From: Ianthella basta
Taxonomy: Eukaryota; Porifera; Demospongiae; Verongiida; Ianthellidae
DNA: 64,000 bases
Assembly (NCBI GenBank): GCA_964019415.1
Contig: OZ025878.1
Location: 7,647,267 to 7,711,266 of the forward strand
Direction of reading: 5' to 3'
Positions 1-10,651 of the stretch are shown here, piece by piece. The position numbers and the translations under genes are program-made. Below the pieces are notes generated by a model. The model had not been told where the DNA came from. It saw nothing but the letters and a program-made list of their open reading frames with translations, and did not search any database. Position 1 is the stretch's first letter. Every line of letters begins with the position of its first letter.

Positions 1-865
1 GCCATTTTGAACCAGGCACATTCCTAAATAGACGTCACGAGCGTGACGTCTGATAAGAAGAATAGCACTCCAAATATATTAGTATAAATATGCAATTCCC
101 TGCGATTACCTTCAATTTTCATATAAAATATCAAGAACAGTTTTCCTGGTTTATCAATATTTAGTGATAAGCCAGATAGAAAATATTATAATACAGCATT
201 CATCAAATCAATAATGCAACATTTACAAAGAAAAGCACTCCAGATATAGTATGTAGCTAGCAGCATGTACATCAGCACACAGCTTAAGAAGGTTGAGCCA
301 TCATTTACATGTCTGGTTTGCTTGACCGTCCCATCCAATCACCATCCAGTGCCTAGATTGGATGGTCTAGCAAGCTAGATTATCATTTCCAAGGCTTCAC
401 TGCTCAACTGGGCATACCTAGTACATTCTCTATCTTTATCTAATCACAAGACTGCAGTAGAGAAAAATGACCCCAAGAATGGTATTTCTGTGCACTCCTG
501 CACCAACCAGCACCAGCTCAACTGGGAAGCCGCCACAGTCAAACAGAGGAAGGAAGGTATTGAAGAAGGGTCCTAGAGGCCCTGCACATCCACCAGCAAC
601 CCAAACTTGGATTGTGGGCTCAACATCAATCCCTCCTGGCTCCCCCTGTTGAAGAAGCCTCCTTCCCACTTCCCCCCTAGACTGACCCCCCCCAGGCCAC
701 CTGACCCTACTTCACATCCCACCCTATTCATTCTATTCCCTATCACTCCCTTTGCTCATAATTAGATGCACCCATTACATCACCACCCCATTACATCACC
801 TCCCACCAAACCTTTGACACCCAATGACACGCCCATGTCACACTCCACTAAGTTTTGTATTACAG

Positions 866-890
866 CTGATGAAGATCAACGGATCGAAAC
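866..890 (+). ncRNA. CTGATGA-hairpin-GAAAC motif (hammerhead-like core)
   Basis: CTGATGA (866-872) is followed by a GATC/GATC mini-hairpin and GAAAC (886-890), the order of a hammerhead ribozyme core. No convincing helix III or I is visible in this copy, so it is at best a degenerate relative of the copies at 13269 and 22311. Confidence 0.2.
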
Positions 891-1090
891 ATTCTGTACC
901 TTATTCAAGTGCTATTCATTCTGTACCTTATTCAAGTGCTATTCATTCTGTACCCTATTGAAGTTAATACTGCGCTTGAAGCTCATAAACTTCCATTGCT
1001 TCATGACCACGCAGTAATGAACCTCTACAGTATCATCTAATCACTATCCATTTAACAAAGAATTAAATTTAAACCTCTGGGAATGATCAA

Positions 1091-1092
<2 letters not shown>

Positions 1093-1173
<81 letters not shown>
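1093..1173 (+). repeat. (GT)n microsatellite, LINE empty site
   Basis: About 80 bp of uninterrupted GT. Its flanks match those of the (GT)n tract that holds the LINE at 13552-17338. Confidence 0.95.
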
Positions 1174-1174
<1 letters not shown>

Positions 1175-1985
1175 ACATGTGTTTGTGTGCCATAACCATG
1201 TGGTAATGATGTAAGATTACTGTATGTTATTGGTAGCAGACATACTACACCTCAAAATTGCATTTACATAATGAAAACAGGAAGGTTTCTTCCGTGAGAA
1301 GTTGCACCAAATGTGTAGACTCATTCCTTATTACGTTAGTCTTGTCCCTAAGAAAAGGTTATTGCTGGGGATGTCCACTGCAGCTGACAGCAATAATTGC
1401 GAACACCGGATGGACCCTGTGGTTTTTGCTAAGTAGACAATTGAGACAGGACGTTTTGGCCATGTAGGCCTTTGTCAGCTGTACATAAACTGAAAAGCTG
1501 CAGTGAGGTGTTGGTTATATAGCAAAAATTGGCGCGAACTAGTGTGTGTGGGTGACGTGTAATCAATTAAAGTTAAAATGCGTGGGCGTGAGAGCGCCTA
1601 AAGTGAGTGACAGTGTTTGACAAGCAAATAACATGAGCAAGTGTGTGGGTGTATGGATGGATGCATATGATGTAGTTTAGTAGGCAGTATGAGTTCTGGT
1701 TAGCAGTGCACGGCGGCCATCTTACAATGACGTTTGCATAGAATTATATAACATTACATCATCCTGTACCATTCACACTTTAAAGTAGTGTGAATGGTAC
1801 ACTTATGTAGGGAAATGTACTGTGCAGTCCACACTATAAAGAAGTGTGTGAGGTACACTTAAGCAGGGAATTGGACATCGACAATGCAATATTATACATA
1901 ATAGCACTAATAATGCACACATTAAAATAATACAGTCTGTAGTGATGTAAATAGTAAAAGCTAAAAAATATATACTATAGTTCGT

Positions 1986-2284
1986 TCAGTGCTGCATGTG
2001 TAGTGAAGTATTAAAATGATTAACAGAAGCAGTTGCCTTGTCGAAACTAGATTTACACAAAAGAACTTCTAAAAATGAAAACATATTGCTGCAGCCTTTT
2101 ACATAGCAAATATTGAATACAAAATATGCAGCTAGAAGGATAAGTGGTAACTGCTCCACTTTAACCTCACCTATAATAATGCAATCTATAACAAGAAAAT
2201 ACTGCTCAGGCTCTGCCAAGGTACCGATAACAAACAGGTATGGCTGTGGCTGCTTCCTGTAAGCCACAATTGACTCTGGACGGC
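1986..2284 (-). pseudogene. Isolated coding-like exon fragment
   Basis: A minus-strand open frame of about 100 residues ends at a stop at 1986. It can start after an acceptor-like ctacag at about 2285. The peptide has the hydrophobic pattern FVIGT...FLVID...LPLILLAAYFVFNICY...FLEVLL. This resembles a C-terminal segment shared by many lineage-specific or transposon-derived animal proteins; that resemblance is from memory and unsearched. No upstream exon was found nearby, so it is listed as a fragment. Confidence 0.3.
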
Positions 2285-3196
2285 CTGTAGATGCAATTGA
2301 AAGAAGATACAAGTTAAAATTGACATGCAGCAGTCATAGGTTTATAATGGGGAATAGATCCCGTTGTCATGATAACGTGCATGTTTTCGGTGCACCTGGA
2401 AGAAATATACACGCATCGCCATTGTTCGCTCGTGCATGTATATGCGTCCGCAAACTGCCTGGGGGTGCATGTATATCCAACAGCTGCACATCACTAACAC
2501 TGTGTGTTGATGCTGCTAGCTACATGTATCAGATTTGAAGTGCTTTTCAGTCTTCTTAAATGTTGTACCAATGTTTTGACAAATACTGTATTATAATATT
2601 GTCTATAATTATAGCACATTACTAAATACTGATAAACCAGAAAACTGTTATTGATATTATGCATAAAAATAGAAGGCAATCACAGCAAATCACAAATCCA
2701 TTCCAAATCACGCACAGTCACATGCATTGCTATATATGGTAACGTAAAAGTATACATATATAGCACCTATCTGATGCTCACAATTTACTTCTCTGATTCA
2801 ACTTAACACAGCAATGAGCCTCTACAACTTCATTGATTAGGGGAAGGTGTCGAGAGAACAAGCGAAGTGCAAAGTCAATCGGGACTGGTAGCCCTAAAAC
2901 CACTGTAATTAACGCAGACTGTCTCGAATCGAGGCTAATCACATTCACCATAGGCACACAAATGAGACAAAACTGACTTTCCTTGCCTCCACCACGTTAT
3001 CGACATTACCAAAAGAATGAACATTTTGCACTGACAATGCTAGATACAATCACTTCAAAAAGTGCACATCGTATTAGGTATGTAAGGAAAACAATTTATG
3101 CATTCCGTAGCAAGGTCTTTATGAACTAAATCTAGCTAATTAATGGCAAACTACTAAGCAGTGTAAACTAGATATGATGCCTTAGTGAGTCCTCCT

Positions 3197-4465
3197 TTAG
3201 ACTGTTGCTGTGACCATGCGGCCTTCATCATTGTTGTTGTTGGTGTTGTTGTTGTTGTGTTTGGTCTTTCTTTTCTTTGCCATACAACAGCGCAACCAGC
3301 GCAACAGCCTTTTCCGGATTGATTTGAAGAAAATGACAATCAAAATAGGAGTGGGGATGAGTCCAGCATTCAGGAATGTGTAACCAATGTAAATTAATGT
3401 GTGTAATCTTTCCCGATCTCCATTTGCATTAACACCATACACATATTGGCTACCAGTGGTGGTTGCTAAGCCAGGAACAACCAATCCAATGATGTTCAGT
3501 CCATTGCCAAGAAGCAGAAAGAAGCCAAATTTAACCATAGTCTTCTCCACTGCAGTGGCTGAGGTGATGCTGTGCTTACTGCAGCAAATGATGACTACCA
3601 ATATGGCTGCCACAGAAGGAGTGACTACACAGGAAGTAAACAAATACAGTCCCATAAATATATAAGGAGATTGCCCGCTAACTGTTCTGGCGGGAAAACA
3701 ATATAGTTTATGCCAGTACTGAGTGGGGGCAATTTCTTGGTAAAGAGTTGGGAAACTTCCAAGGGAGGTTATTACCCACAGAACAACCACTGCTACTAGA
3801 ACTGCAAACACTCTGTGCTTCTTGGTGGCATGGCCGTGTTTGACAATTACGCAAACCATAGTGGCAAATGTGGCCATGAACACCAATCTAGCTCCCCCTC
3901 CAAAGACAAGAAGGAAAAATGTGATGGTACAGGGACGGGGATCAGGTTCATTGCTCACTGATGAAAAAGAATAACTGAGGACGATCCCTGCAATGTGGAA
4001 CATGGCCAGTCCAAGAGCAATTAGGAGACAGGAGATCAAGATGCTTGCCAGAACCAGACGGATTACCTTCACAATGGAAGACTCTAGAGCCAAGGTCACC
4101 AGAATGGCTGTATTCACAGCAATCACAGGAAGCACCACTGCCAGTAGCATTACTGCGTTGAAGGCTACAAAGCCAGTCAAATCTGACAAATGCAGTGGTG
4201 AGGGGGGAGGGGAACTAGAACAGTTGCTCTGACAGCTGTCCACACAGGTGTAGTTTGTGAAGATATTCAAGGAAGTGCAGTTCAGGGAGGTGTAGTTTGG
4301 GGAGGCGTAGTTTGAAGACGTGTAGTTTGAGGAGGTACAGTTTGGGAAGGTGTAGTTGAAGGAGGCCAAATCCAGGCAGTTGTTGAACAAACAGGTGGAG
4401 TCCAAACAATCATCATACTGCGAACGAAGGAAGTCCAGACAAAAGGCTATTATTGCACAGCTCAT
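3197..4465 (-). CDS. 7TM receptor, array copy 1
   Basis: Intact single-exon gene for a 422-aa membrane receptor. The Cys-rich N-terminal ectodomain carries a run of N-glycosylation sequons (residues about 36-72) encoded by a 15-bp minisatellite at 4260-4370. Seven hydrophobic segments follow. A Cys at the start of TM3 and one in the second extracellular loop fit the class A (rhodopsin-like) disulfide. There is no DRY, CWxP or NPxxY, and TM7 reads NAGLIPTPIL. Helix 8 ends RLLRWLRCC, likely palmitoylated. An Asn-rich tail precedes the conserved MVTATV end. The start at 4465 (MSC) is chosen because all four paralogues share it and a TATA-like box lies upstream. A Met at 4507 is also in frame but lies immediately downstream (minus sense) of that box. 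Ligand unknown. Confidence 0.85.
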   Translation of the reverse strand: MSCAIIAFCLDFLRSQYDDCLDSTCLFNNCLDLASFNYTFPNCTSSNYTSSNYASPNYTSLNCTSLNIFTNYTCVDSCQSNCSSSPPPSPLHLSDLTGFVAFNAVMLLAVVLPVIAVNTAILVTLALESSIVKVIRLVLASILISCLLIALGLAMFHIAGIVLSYSFSSVSNEPDPRPCTITFFLLVFGGGARLVFMATFATMVCVIVKHGHATKKHRVFAVLVAVVVLWVITSLGSFPTLYQEIAPTQYWHKLYCFPARTVSGQSPYIFMGLYLFTSCVVTPSVAAILVVIICCSKHSITSATAVEKTMVKFGFFLLLGNGLNIIGLVVPGLATTTGSQYVYGVNANGDRERLHTLIYIGYTFLNAGLIPTPILIVIFFKSIRKRLLRWLRCCMAKKRKTKHNNNNTNNNNDEGRMVTATV

Positions 4466-4510
4466 AGTGGTCTGTACTTCTTGTAGCTGACTACAAATCC
4501 ACTTCACGGC

Positions 4511-4520
4511 TTAAACTGCC
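4511..4520 (-). promoter_or_regulatory. Degenerate TATA-like box of 7TM copy 1
   Basis: Minus-strand GGCAGTTTAA occupies the position where the other three copies have GGCTATTTAA, inside a conserved block upstream of the MSC start. Confidence 0.4.
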
Positions 4521-4534
4521 TACACCTCAAAAGT

Positions 4535-4776
4535 GTATTTTTACTGTAAACAGGAAGGTTTATTCCCTTTGCAGTCGCACCAAATGTGTATACATTCATT
4601 CCTTATTACATTAGTCCTGTCCCTAGGAAAAGGCTATTGAATTACGATTATAACTGTATTTTTACTGTAAACAGGAAGGTTTATTCCCTTTGCAGTCGCA
4701 CCAAATGTGTATACATTCATTCCTTATTACATTAGTCCTGTCCCTAGGAAAAGGCTATTGAATTACGATTATAACT
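4535..4776 (+). repeat. 121-bp tandem duplication
   Basis: Two head-to-tail copies of about 121 bp, nearly identical, beginning gtatttttactg at 4535 and 4656, upstream of 7TM copy 1. Each contains the short repeat family ending in aggaaaaggctattg. Confidence 0.9.
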
Positions 4777-5951
4777 GTTACATACAGCAAAACATGACTG
4801 GGGATGTCCACTGGTAGTATTAACTGCTTACGCAGGGTTAAGCCTGTGGTTATAAATTATTACATTCATGTATGTTACCATAGCAACACATGTGACTGTG
4901 CATGATGTGTGTGTGATTTGCATGTGATCTGATTTGTTGCGATTACCTTCCATAATTATACACAATATCTATAACAGGCAGACAGTGTGCATGTGTGCCT
5001 ATTGGTTTATCAGTATTTTAGTGATGGCTAGACTAAAAATAATATGATACAGCATTCGTCCAAACAAAATACTGTATGGCCTAAAATTTTGGTGGAGAAT
5101 TTATTTTGGCAGATTGACAATTTTGAGTGCTATCTGCCAATATTTCTTCCACCAAAATTTGTGCGATCATATAGTTTTCTCATTTAACAAGGCTGGATGT
5201 GCCATGCCTATAGATTAATCATCAGCATGAAATTCACAACTGACAGCAGCACGAGGACGCTATGTCTCCAAACAGTTTTGAATACTGGAGGTGGAAGAAG
5301 AGTGTGAGGAAGCTGAATTAAGGCAATCCGAACATCGTTGTATATGCGGTCACTGTGAACGCTGACATTGAGATCATTGTCGGTAACTTACTTCGGCAGA
5401 TTTCAGCAGCCTGTTCTCTGTTTCTGCGTTGAAGCGATACAATTGTGTGCAAGGTCACAGGCTGCAGGCGAGTATCAGCAAAAGGAAGCTTGAAAGTCTT
5501 TGTACGTTGCAGCATTCGTGGGAAAAGCTAAGGATTGAAATGAAAATAGTCCAAATATGGTCAAACAATAGCATGTGTACTCCTCAGAGATGCTTCAGTA
5601 ACCTAGCTAGTTGTAAAGATCTTGTTAACTTGCAATAACAGCTTACTTAACATAGTTAACGCAAGTAATGAAAATATAATCATATTCACAATATCAATAT
5701 TGATATTCATGGTACCATATACAAACTGTACAAATGTACTGTAGGTTTTAGGCTAGGAACATAATGTTGTGGAAATCACTTCAGCCTGGAGCAAGATGAA
5801 GGGCTACGTACCCATTGCTCCTATCTTGGTTTGCATGTTGCAAGATGAATAAACACTTCGCTTTACACATACTCCCAGGCATCAATCAAACAGTGGACAT
5901 TCATCTGCCTATATGCACACCATGCATGCATGTAGACTTCAGGAAGGTGTA
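4777..5951. other. Intergenic, no gene seen
   Basis: AT-rich sequence without a convincing coding region. The only structured item is the small hairpin element at 5084-5160. Confidence 0.5.
5084..5160. repeat. Small MITE-like hairpin
   Basis: Inverted ends of about 13 bp (aaattttggtgga / tccaccaaaattt) plus an inner ggcagat/atctgcc pair form a 77-bp foldback. Confidence 0.7.
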
Positions 5952-6800
5952 CAGTGTGTGCTACTGTGTGTGCTTGCATACACAAATCATGTATTGCTGA
6001 CTTCCACATGCTACAGAATGAGTAGAAGAACTAGTACTAGAATGCAATACTATATATCTATATCTATAGAATGCAGCAGTCGCTACACACATGCAAGCTC
6101 ATGAATTAAGCTACTATACTGCTGTACGTATATTTGTGTGGATATAGTAGAATGAGAATATACTGTGAAGTATATATGCACATTTGTATGTTGTTTGTAC
6201 AGTTCTAGCTAAGGTGTATGTGAGGCATGCAAGCAATTTACAGGCATGAGAACAGAATGGAGGGGATTTTGTGTACAGTAAGCTGATAGTGAAAAGGCAT
6301 GACAGCGGATGGAGCCCAATTACTTTGGAATGGTTGTAAGGTAGCTATATTGCTTATCAGGTATATATGCAGCCATAGTTGTATATACCTGATAAGCAAT
6401 ATAGCTACCTTACAACCATTCCAAAGTAATTGGGCTCCATCCGCTGTCATGCCTTTTCACTATCAGCTTACTGTACACAAAATCCCCTCCATTCTGTTCT
6501 CATGCCTGTAAATTGCTTGCATGCCTCACGTACACCATAGCTAGAACAGTACTAACAACATACAAATGTGCATAATATACCTCACAGTATATTGTCATTC
6601 TACTATATCCACACAAATATACATACAGCAGCATAGTAGCTTAATTCATGAGCTTGCATGTGTGTAGCAACTGCTGCATTCTATAGATATAGATATATAG
6701 TATTGCATTCTAGTACTAGTTCTTCTACTCATTCTGTAGCATGCGGAAGTCAGCAATACATGATTTGTGTATGCATGCACAAGGAGAATACAACACACAT
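5952..6800. repeat. Near-perfect 0.85-kb palindrome
   Basis: Arms of about 415 bp (5952-6367 and 6382-6800) are reverse complements with few mismatches, separated by a 14-nt spacer (6368-6381). Each arm gives the same 70-aa open frame on opposite strands, which is a palindrome artefact. No transposase is present. It could be a foldback element or an inverted duplication. Confidence 0.9.
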
Positions 6801-7858
6801 AATCACTTGCAACTTGTAACTGTCATTCATTACAAAGATGACAATTATTGATGTAAGCACTTCAGTATACGTACAGAAGAGAAAATAGGCAATTGTTACA
6901 TTTGTAGTGTAAATAGACAATTACAAATGCACACTAGGCTAGTTAGTGACAGACCAAATTAAAGGACACTCTTGACTTAATGGACACCAGTTGTGACAAA
7001 CTTGCATACAAAAGAGCACACTGACCAGTGCTCTGGCTCATAAACAGCTTGGTATCTGGAATTAAGACGTTAGATCTTGAAGCACTAGGCTAACCTTTCA
7101 TATAGACCATATCCATTGTCGTCTATTGTGGGCACTGACTTGGTTGGGTTGATTCGTCTCAGCTCTTCATTGCTCAGCTGATCACCTGCATGTGTGTGTG
7201 CGTAACAAATATACAGTGATACACTTTAGACACAAGAACTTTAATTGCGTGCAAGCTTGTTGATCTTATTAAGATTAGCTTTAGCTAGCCCTGCAAAGGC
7301 AGCTAAGCATTTCAACATGCACCATAGTGACCAAAGTGAACAACACTGGACATTGCCTATGGCGATATATTGACAAGCACTTTCTGGTACGAGATCTTGT
7401 TCGCTTCTAGGAGAAGCATGACAGCCCAACACGGCTGGGAAAAGCTGTCAACGAACAAACGAAGAGCCATTTTCTAACGCGAACACGCCCCCTTAGAGAG
7501 TTCCACTGGAACCTCCAGTTTCTGGCAAAGCCTAAACACACGTGCTGCAGCCGTTCTCTGCACCTTCTCGCTTCCACGGCCTCGAATCGACGCACGTTCG
7601 CCACAGGCCCACGAATGAGACGAGACTGACTTCCCCAGGTTCCGTAGTGTTGTCGACATTCCTGGGAAGGACAAATGTGCATTTTTCACTAACAATGTTG
7701 CATATAATTATAGCAAAAGTGTATAGATGTATAAAACAATCATAAATGCATCCTACAGCTAAACTATCTGTCAGCAACAACTTATAGTAAATAGTTCAGA
7801 TTCATGTTCTACTTGTCAAACAGTGTAAACTAGATGTGATGTCTTTGTGAGTCCTCCT
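6801..7858. other. Intergenic spacer before 7TM copy 2
   Basis: No gene recognised. About 7560-7720 is a diverged copy of the block found downstream of the other 7TM genes (2865-3010, 17930-18080, 22930-23080). Confidence 0.5.
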
Positions 7859-9091
7859 TTAGACTGTTACTGTGACCATGCGGCCTTCACCATTGTTGTT
7901 GTTGTTGTTGTGATTGTGTTTGGCCTTTCTTTTCTTTGCCATACAACAACACAACCAGCGCAACAGCCTTCTCCGGATTGATTTGAAGAAAATGAGAATC
8001 AAAATAGGAGTGGGGATGAGTCCAGCATTCATCACTGTGAAGGCAGTGTAAAATAGCGTACGCAATCTTTCATTATAATCACCTGCACCAGTTACATAAT
8101 GGTCACCAGTGATGGCAAACGAAAGAGGAACAATTAGTCCAATCATGTTGAGTCCACTGCCAAGAAGCAGAAAAAAGCCAAACTTAACCAATGTCTTCTC
8201 CACTGCAGTGGCTGAGGTGAAGCTGCGTCTATTGCAGCAAATGATGAGTAGGAATATGACTGCCACAGAAAAAGTGACTACACAGAAGAAAAACAAATAC
8301 ATTCCCCAAAAAATATAAGCAGATTGCTCACTAGGTCCAATTGCAGGAGAGCAATAATATTGTGTAACCATTAGCCAGTAGTTAGTGCGGACAACTTGCC
8401 GTGAAAACAATGGAGAAGTTCCAAGGAAGGTTATTACCCACAGAACAACCACTGCTACAAGGACTGCAACCACAAAGTGTTTCTTGGTGGCATTGCCATG
8501 CTTGACAATTATGTAGACAACAATGGAAATTGTGGCCATGAACACCAATCTTGCTGCTGCTCCAAAGAATAAAAGGAATAATGTGATGGTACAGGGCTGG
8601 CTGGGTGGGGCATTCACTGGGAAAGAATAATGGTGGAAAATCTCTGCAAAAGAATAACTGAGGACAACCTCTGCAATGTGGTACATGGCTAGTCCAAGAG
8701 CAATTAGGAGACCAGAGATCAAGATGCTTGCCAGAACCAGACGAATTACCTTCACAATGGAAGACTCTAGGGCCAAGGCCACCAGAATGGCTGTATTCAC
8801 AGCAATCACAGGAAGCACCACTGCCAGTAGCATTACTGCGTTGAAGGCCACAAAGGGAGCCACATCTGGTGACTGGGGGGAATCAGGAACAGGACAAGAA
8901 CAGCTACACGCGTCCACACAGGTGTGGTTCAGGAAGTAATCTGGGTAGATGTAATCCTGGCAGTTACTGTAGTTGAGCAAATTCAAACAGGTCCAGTTCA
9001 TACAACCATTATAGGTGTACTGGGAACAAAGGAACTCCGTCATGTTTGTCCACCGCCCGTGCAGACAAAGGATTGTTGGTAGACAGCTCAT
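7859..9091 (-). CDS. 7TM receptor, array copy 2
   Basis: Intact single-exon 410-aa receptor. The N-terminal ectodomain (about 78 residues) is Cys-rich with sequons NMT, NWT, NYS and NHT. Approximate membrane segments are 80-108, 115-139, 168-197, 206-226, 260-287, 300-327 and 345-375. Cys at the TM3 entry (QPCTIT) and in ECL2 (QYYCSP) can pair. The tail has RRRLLRWLCCC, a basic stretch, an Asn run and a MVTVTV end. TM1-TM2 is almost identical to the paralogues while the ectodomain is not. A Met at 9217 is in frame but lies upstream of the TATA-like box, so the shared MSC start at 9091 is preferred. Class A-like topology is seen; the ligand and exact family are unknown. Confidence 0.85.
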   Translation of the reverse strand: MSCLPTILCLHGRWTNMTEFLCSQYTYNGCMNWTCLNLLNYSNCQDYIYPDYFLNHTCVDACSCSCPVPDSPQSPDVAPFVAFNAVMLLAVVLPVIAVNTAILVALALESSIVKVIRLVLASILISGLLIALGLAMYHIAEVVLSYSFAEIFHHYSFPVNAPPSQPCTITLFLLFFGAAARLVFMATISIVVYIIVKHGNATKKHFVVAVLVAVVVLWVITFLGTSPLFSRQVVRTNYWLMVTQYYCSPAIGPSEQSAYIFWGMYLFFFCVVTFSVAVIFLLIICCNRRSFTSATAVEKTLVKFGFFLLLGSGLNMIGLIVPLSFAITGDHYVTGAGDYNERLRTLFYTAFTVMNAGLIPTPILILIFFKSIRRRLLRWLCCCMAKKRKAKHNHNNNNNNGEGRMVTVTV

Positions 9092-9152
9092 AGTTGACCC
9101 TTCTTTCTTGTAGCTAGATACAGTAACTGAAAATGAACACTTGCTTCTCACC

Positions 9153-9162
9153 TTAAATAGCC
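9153..9162 (-). promoter_or_regulatory. TATA-like box of 7TM copy 2
   Basis: Minus-strand GGCTATTTAA lies 60-70 bp upstream of the MSC start. The same motif and neighbours are conserved in copies 3 and 4. Confidence 0.55.
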
Positions 9163-9481
9163 TACACCTCAAGCATGCAATTACTCCAAACAGGAAGTAT
9201 AGATCGTCCAAATGCATTCACACACCAAATATTGGAGGTTCACACCACAGCAGTGGCCACAACTCTCAGTCACAGTATTACACTTGGGCTTCGGGTAATG
9301 TAATACCAAGAATTAATATAATTTGTTGTATGGTTGTGGTTAACATCAAAGGTAAAAAGTGTGCCTTGTTTTCTTGTAATTGGCACACTTTTTTAACCTT
9401 TTCAACCACAAGTGTGCTTGATAAGTAATGGTCACCTATAAGCGCCTCTCTTATCATAACAATCACATCGAATCAATTATT

Positions 9482-9842
9482 TGAGAACTCTAGATTCTCC
9501 CAAAGCTCCTTGTCGTCTTGGCTGATGTTTCTCCAGTACCAGCACCGACGCCGAAGTATGGAGCTTCCTGTAGTTTCCCATCGCAGATGTTTTCCAGCAG
9601 GTTAAACTCCGGATCGGCCAAAACAATAGAGACTGTGCTTCTTCCGTTTCTCGACTCACGCAGTAAAGATTTTGAGACCCCAAGACGTGAACTACTGCCC
9701 CAGGCTACTGGAGGCATATTCGCAGGCTGGAAAGGCCTGGATGTGGGTCTGAACCGGTATCAAAGCCGTAGTCGTCTTTGCCGAAGTCGAAATGCCTTGA
9801 TAGCGGATAGTTATCCTCGTTTGGAGATTGTTTGGTAGCCAT
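9482..9842 (-). pseudogene. Captured gene 5' fragment, frameshifted
   Basis: A minus-strand frame opens at ATG 9842 (MATKQSPNEDNYPL...) and must change frame once, near 9745, to continue as PPVAWGSSSRLGV...PYFGVGAGTGE until a stop at 9482. Codon-like composition and a polar, Gly/Ser-rich peptide suggest real coding origin. I do not recognise the family. It lies wholly within the insertion absent from unit 4. Confidence 0.4.
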
Positions 9843-9935
9843 AGCGTTCCTCTGAAGGACAAGCAGACTGCTGAAAGACGAGCCACAAGCAACGTCCCGT
9901 CGGAACTAAGCGCAGAAGGGCGCATACAACAAGTA

Positions 9936-10049
9936 AGTTATTGTATGTCAACTATGCATTGGCTTTTTATTGCACTCGCCCTCGGGCGCTTCGCGCCCTC
10001 GGGAGTCGAGCAATAAAGACGCCAATGCATAGTTGACCATACAATAACT
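9936..10049. repeat. GC-rich hairpin, MITE-like
   Basis: Arms beginning agttattgtatgtcaac and ending gttgaccatacaataact fold over a GC-rich stem centred at about 9992 (gggcgc ttc gcgccc). It lies within the 9324-10054 insertion. Confidence 0.8.
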
Positions 10050-10186
10050 ATTACTAACAAATGTAATACTGATGTACCAGGAAAATGCAAGTTATTGTCA
10101 GAGTTCCACATAAATAGTGTAAGGTGCTAATTATTGATTGTTGACTAGTAGTATCCTGAATATTCCACAGAAAGGTATATAAGAAT

Positions 10187-10651
10187 GTGCAGACATTAAC
10201 TTATGGAACCATATACAGAGTGGGCTTTGCAAGTTGTCTAGCTGTGACTCTTGTCCCCACAACAACAGCACAGTGCACGTGGATCAACCAGTTACACTCA
10301 GCCAACAAGCAGCACACCTTCCAACTTGCTGACCTTCCTGGTTTCATATACCTACAACCATTACCACATAGAAACGCATCAAAGTATATACCACAATCTA
10401 AAGATAAAAAGGCATGGTCAGAAATGAACAGGATGAGAATTACAAATGAAGTCACCCCTCTTGCCTCTGATGCAAGAAGCCTGAAGGCCATGTCTGAGGT
10501 GCTAACCAAAGGCATCTACCACCTTCAAAACGAGAAATGTGGAGTGTTAAACGCTCCCGTCAGGAGGACACAAATTATATGCAATACAAGGTGCCAGTGC
10601 ACGTGGCATCATGCATACGTACATGGATGCACAGTAATGATAACAATATAA
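10187..10651 (+). CDS. Hypothetical 154-aa ORF, duplicated in unit 4
   Basis: An open frame begins with a possible signal segment (hydrophobic stretch to about residue 29, ending TTTAQC). A tatataag box lies only about 12 bp upstream, which would put a normal start of transcription inside the frame. The unit 4 copy at 24815 is frameshifted after residue 92. No family recognised. Coding status is doubtful. Confidence 0.25.
   Translation: MQTLTYGTIYRVGFASCLAVTLVPTTTAQCTWINQLHSANKQHTFQLADLPGFIYLQPLPHRNASKYIPQSKDKKAWSEMNRMRITNEVTPLASDARSLKAMSEVLTKGIYHLQNEKCGVLNAPVRRTQIICNTRCQCTWHHAYVHGCTVMITI

Larger units (their letters stand above)
1..1985. other. Non-coding repeat-rich flank
   Basis: No supportable gene. 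Two stretches (about 300-440 and 1020-1240) are paralogous to 13330-13515 and 17340-17430, which flank the LINE. Here they flank only an uninterrupted (GT)n run, so this copy is the empty version of the LINE site. Position 1323 has a copy of a short repeat family seen again near 4606, 4727, 13136, 19628, 22173 and 30148. Confidence 0.6.
9324..10054. mobile_element. 0.73-kb insertion carrying a gene fragment
   Basis: Sequence on both sides is collinear with array unit 4, where 24690-24710 joins directly without these 731 bp. The ends read TTGTTGTATGG and, inverted, GTTATTGTATGG, which suggests short imperfect terminal inverted repeats. Inside are a broken coding fragment (9482-9842) and two hairpins (about 9333-9410 and 9936-10049). 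No transposase is present, so it would be non-autonomous. Deletion from unit 4 is the alternative. Confidence 0.55.

Noticed and set aside
6238-6511. Two identical 70-aa ORFs on opposite strands
   Set aside because: Direct consequence of the palindrome; no coding signature.
9092-9217. Longer N-terminus for 7TM copies 2 and 4 (Met at 9217 and 24593)
   Set aside because: It would lie upstream of the conserved TATA-like box and is absent in copy 3; the shared MSC start is better supported.
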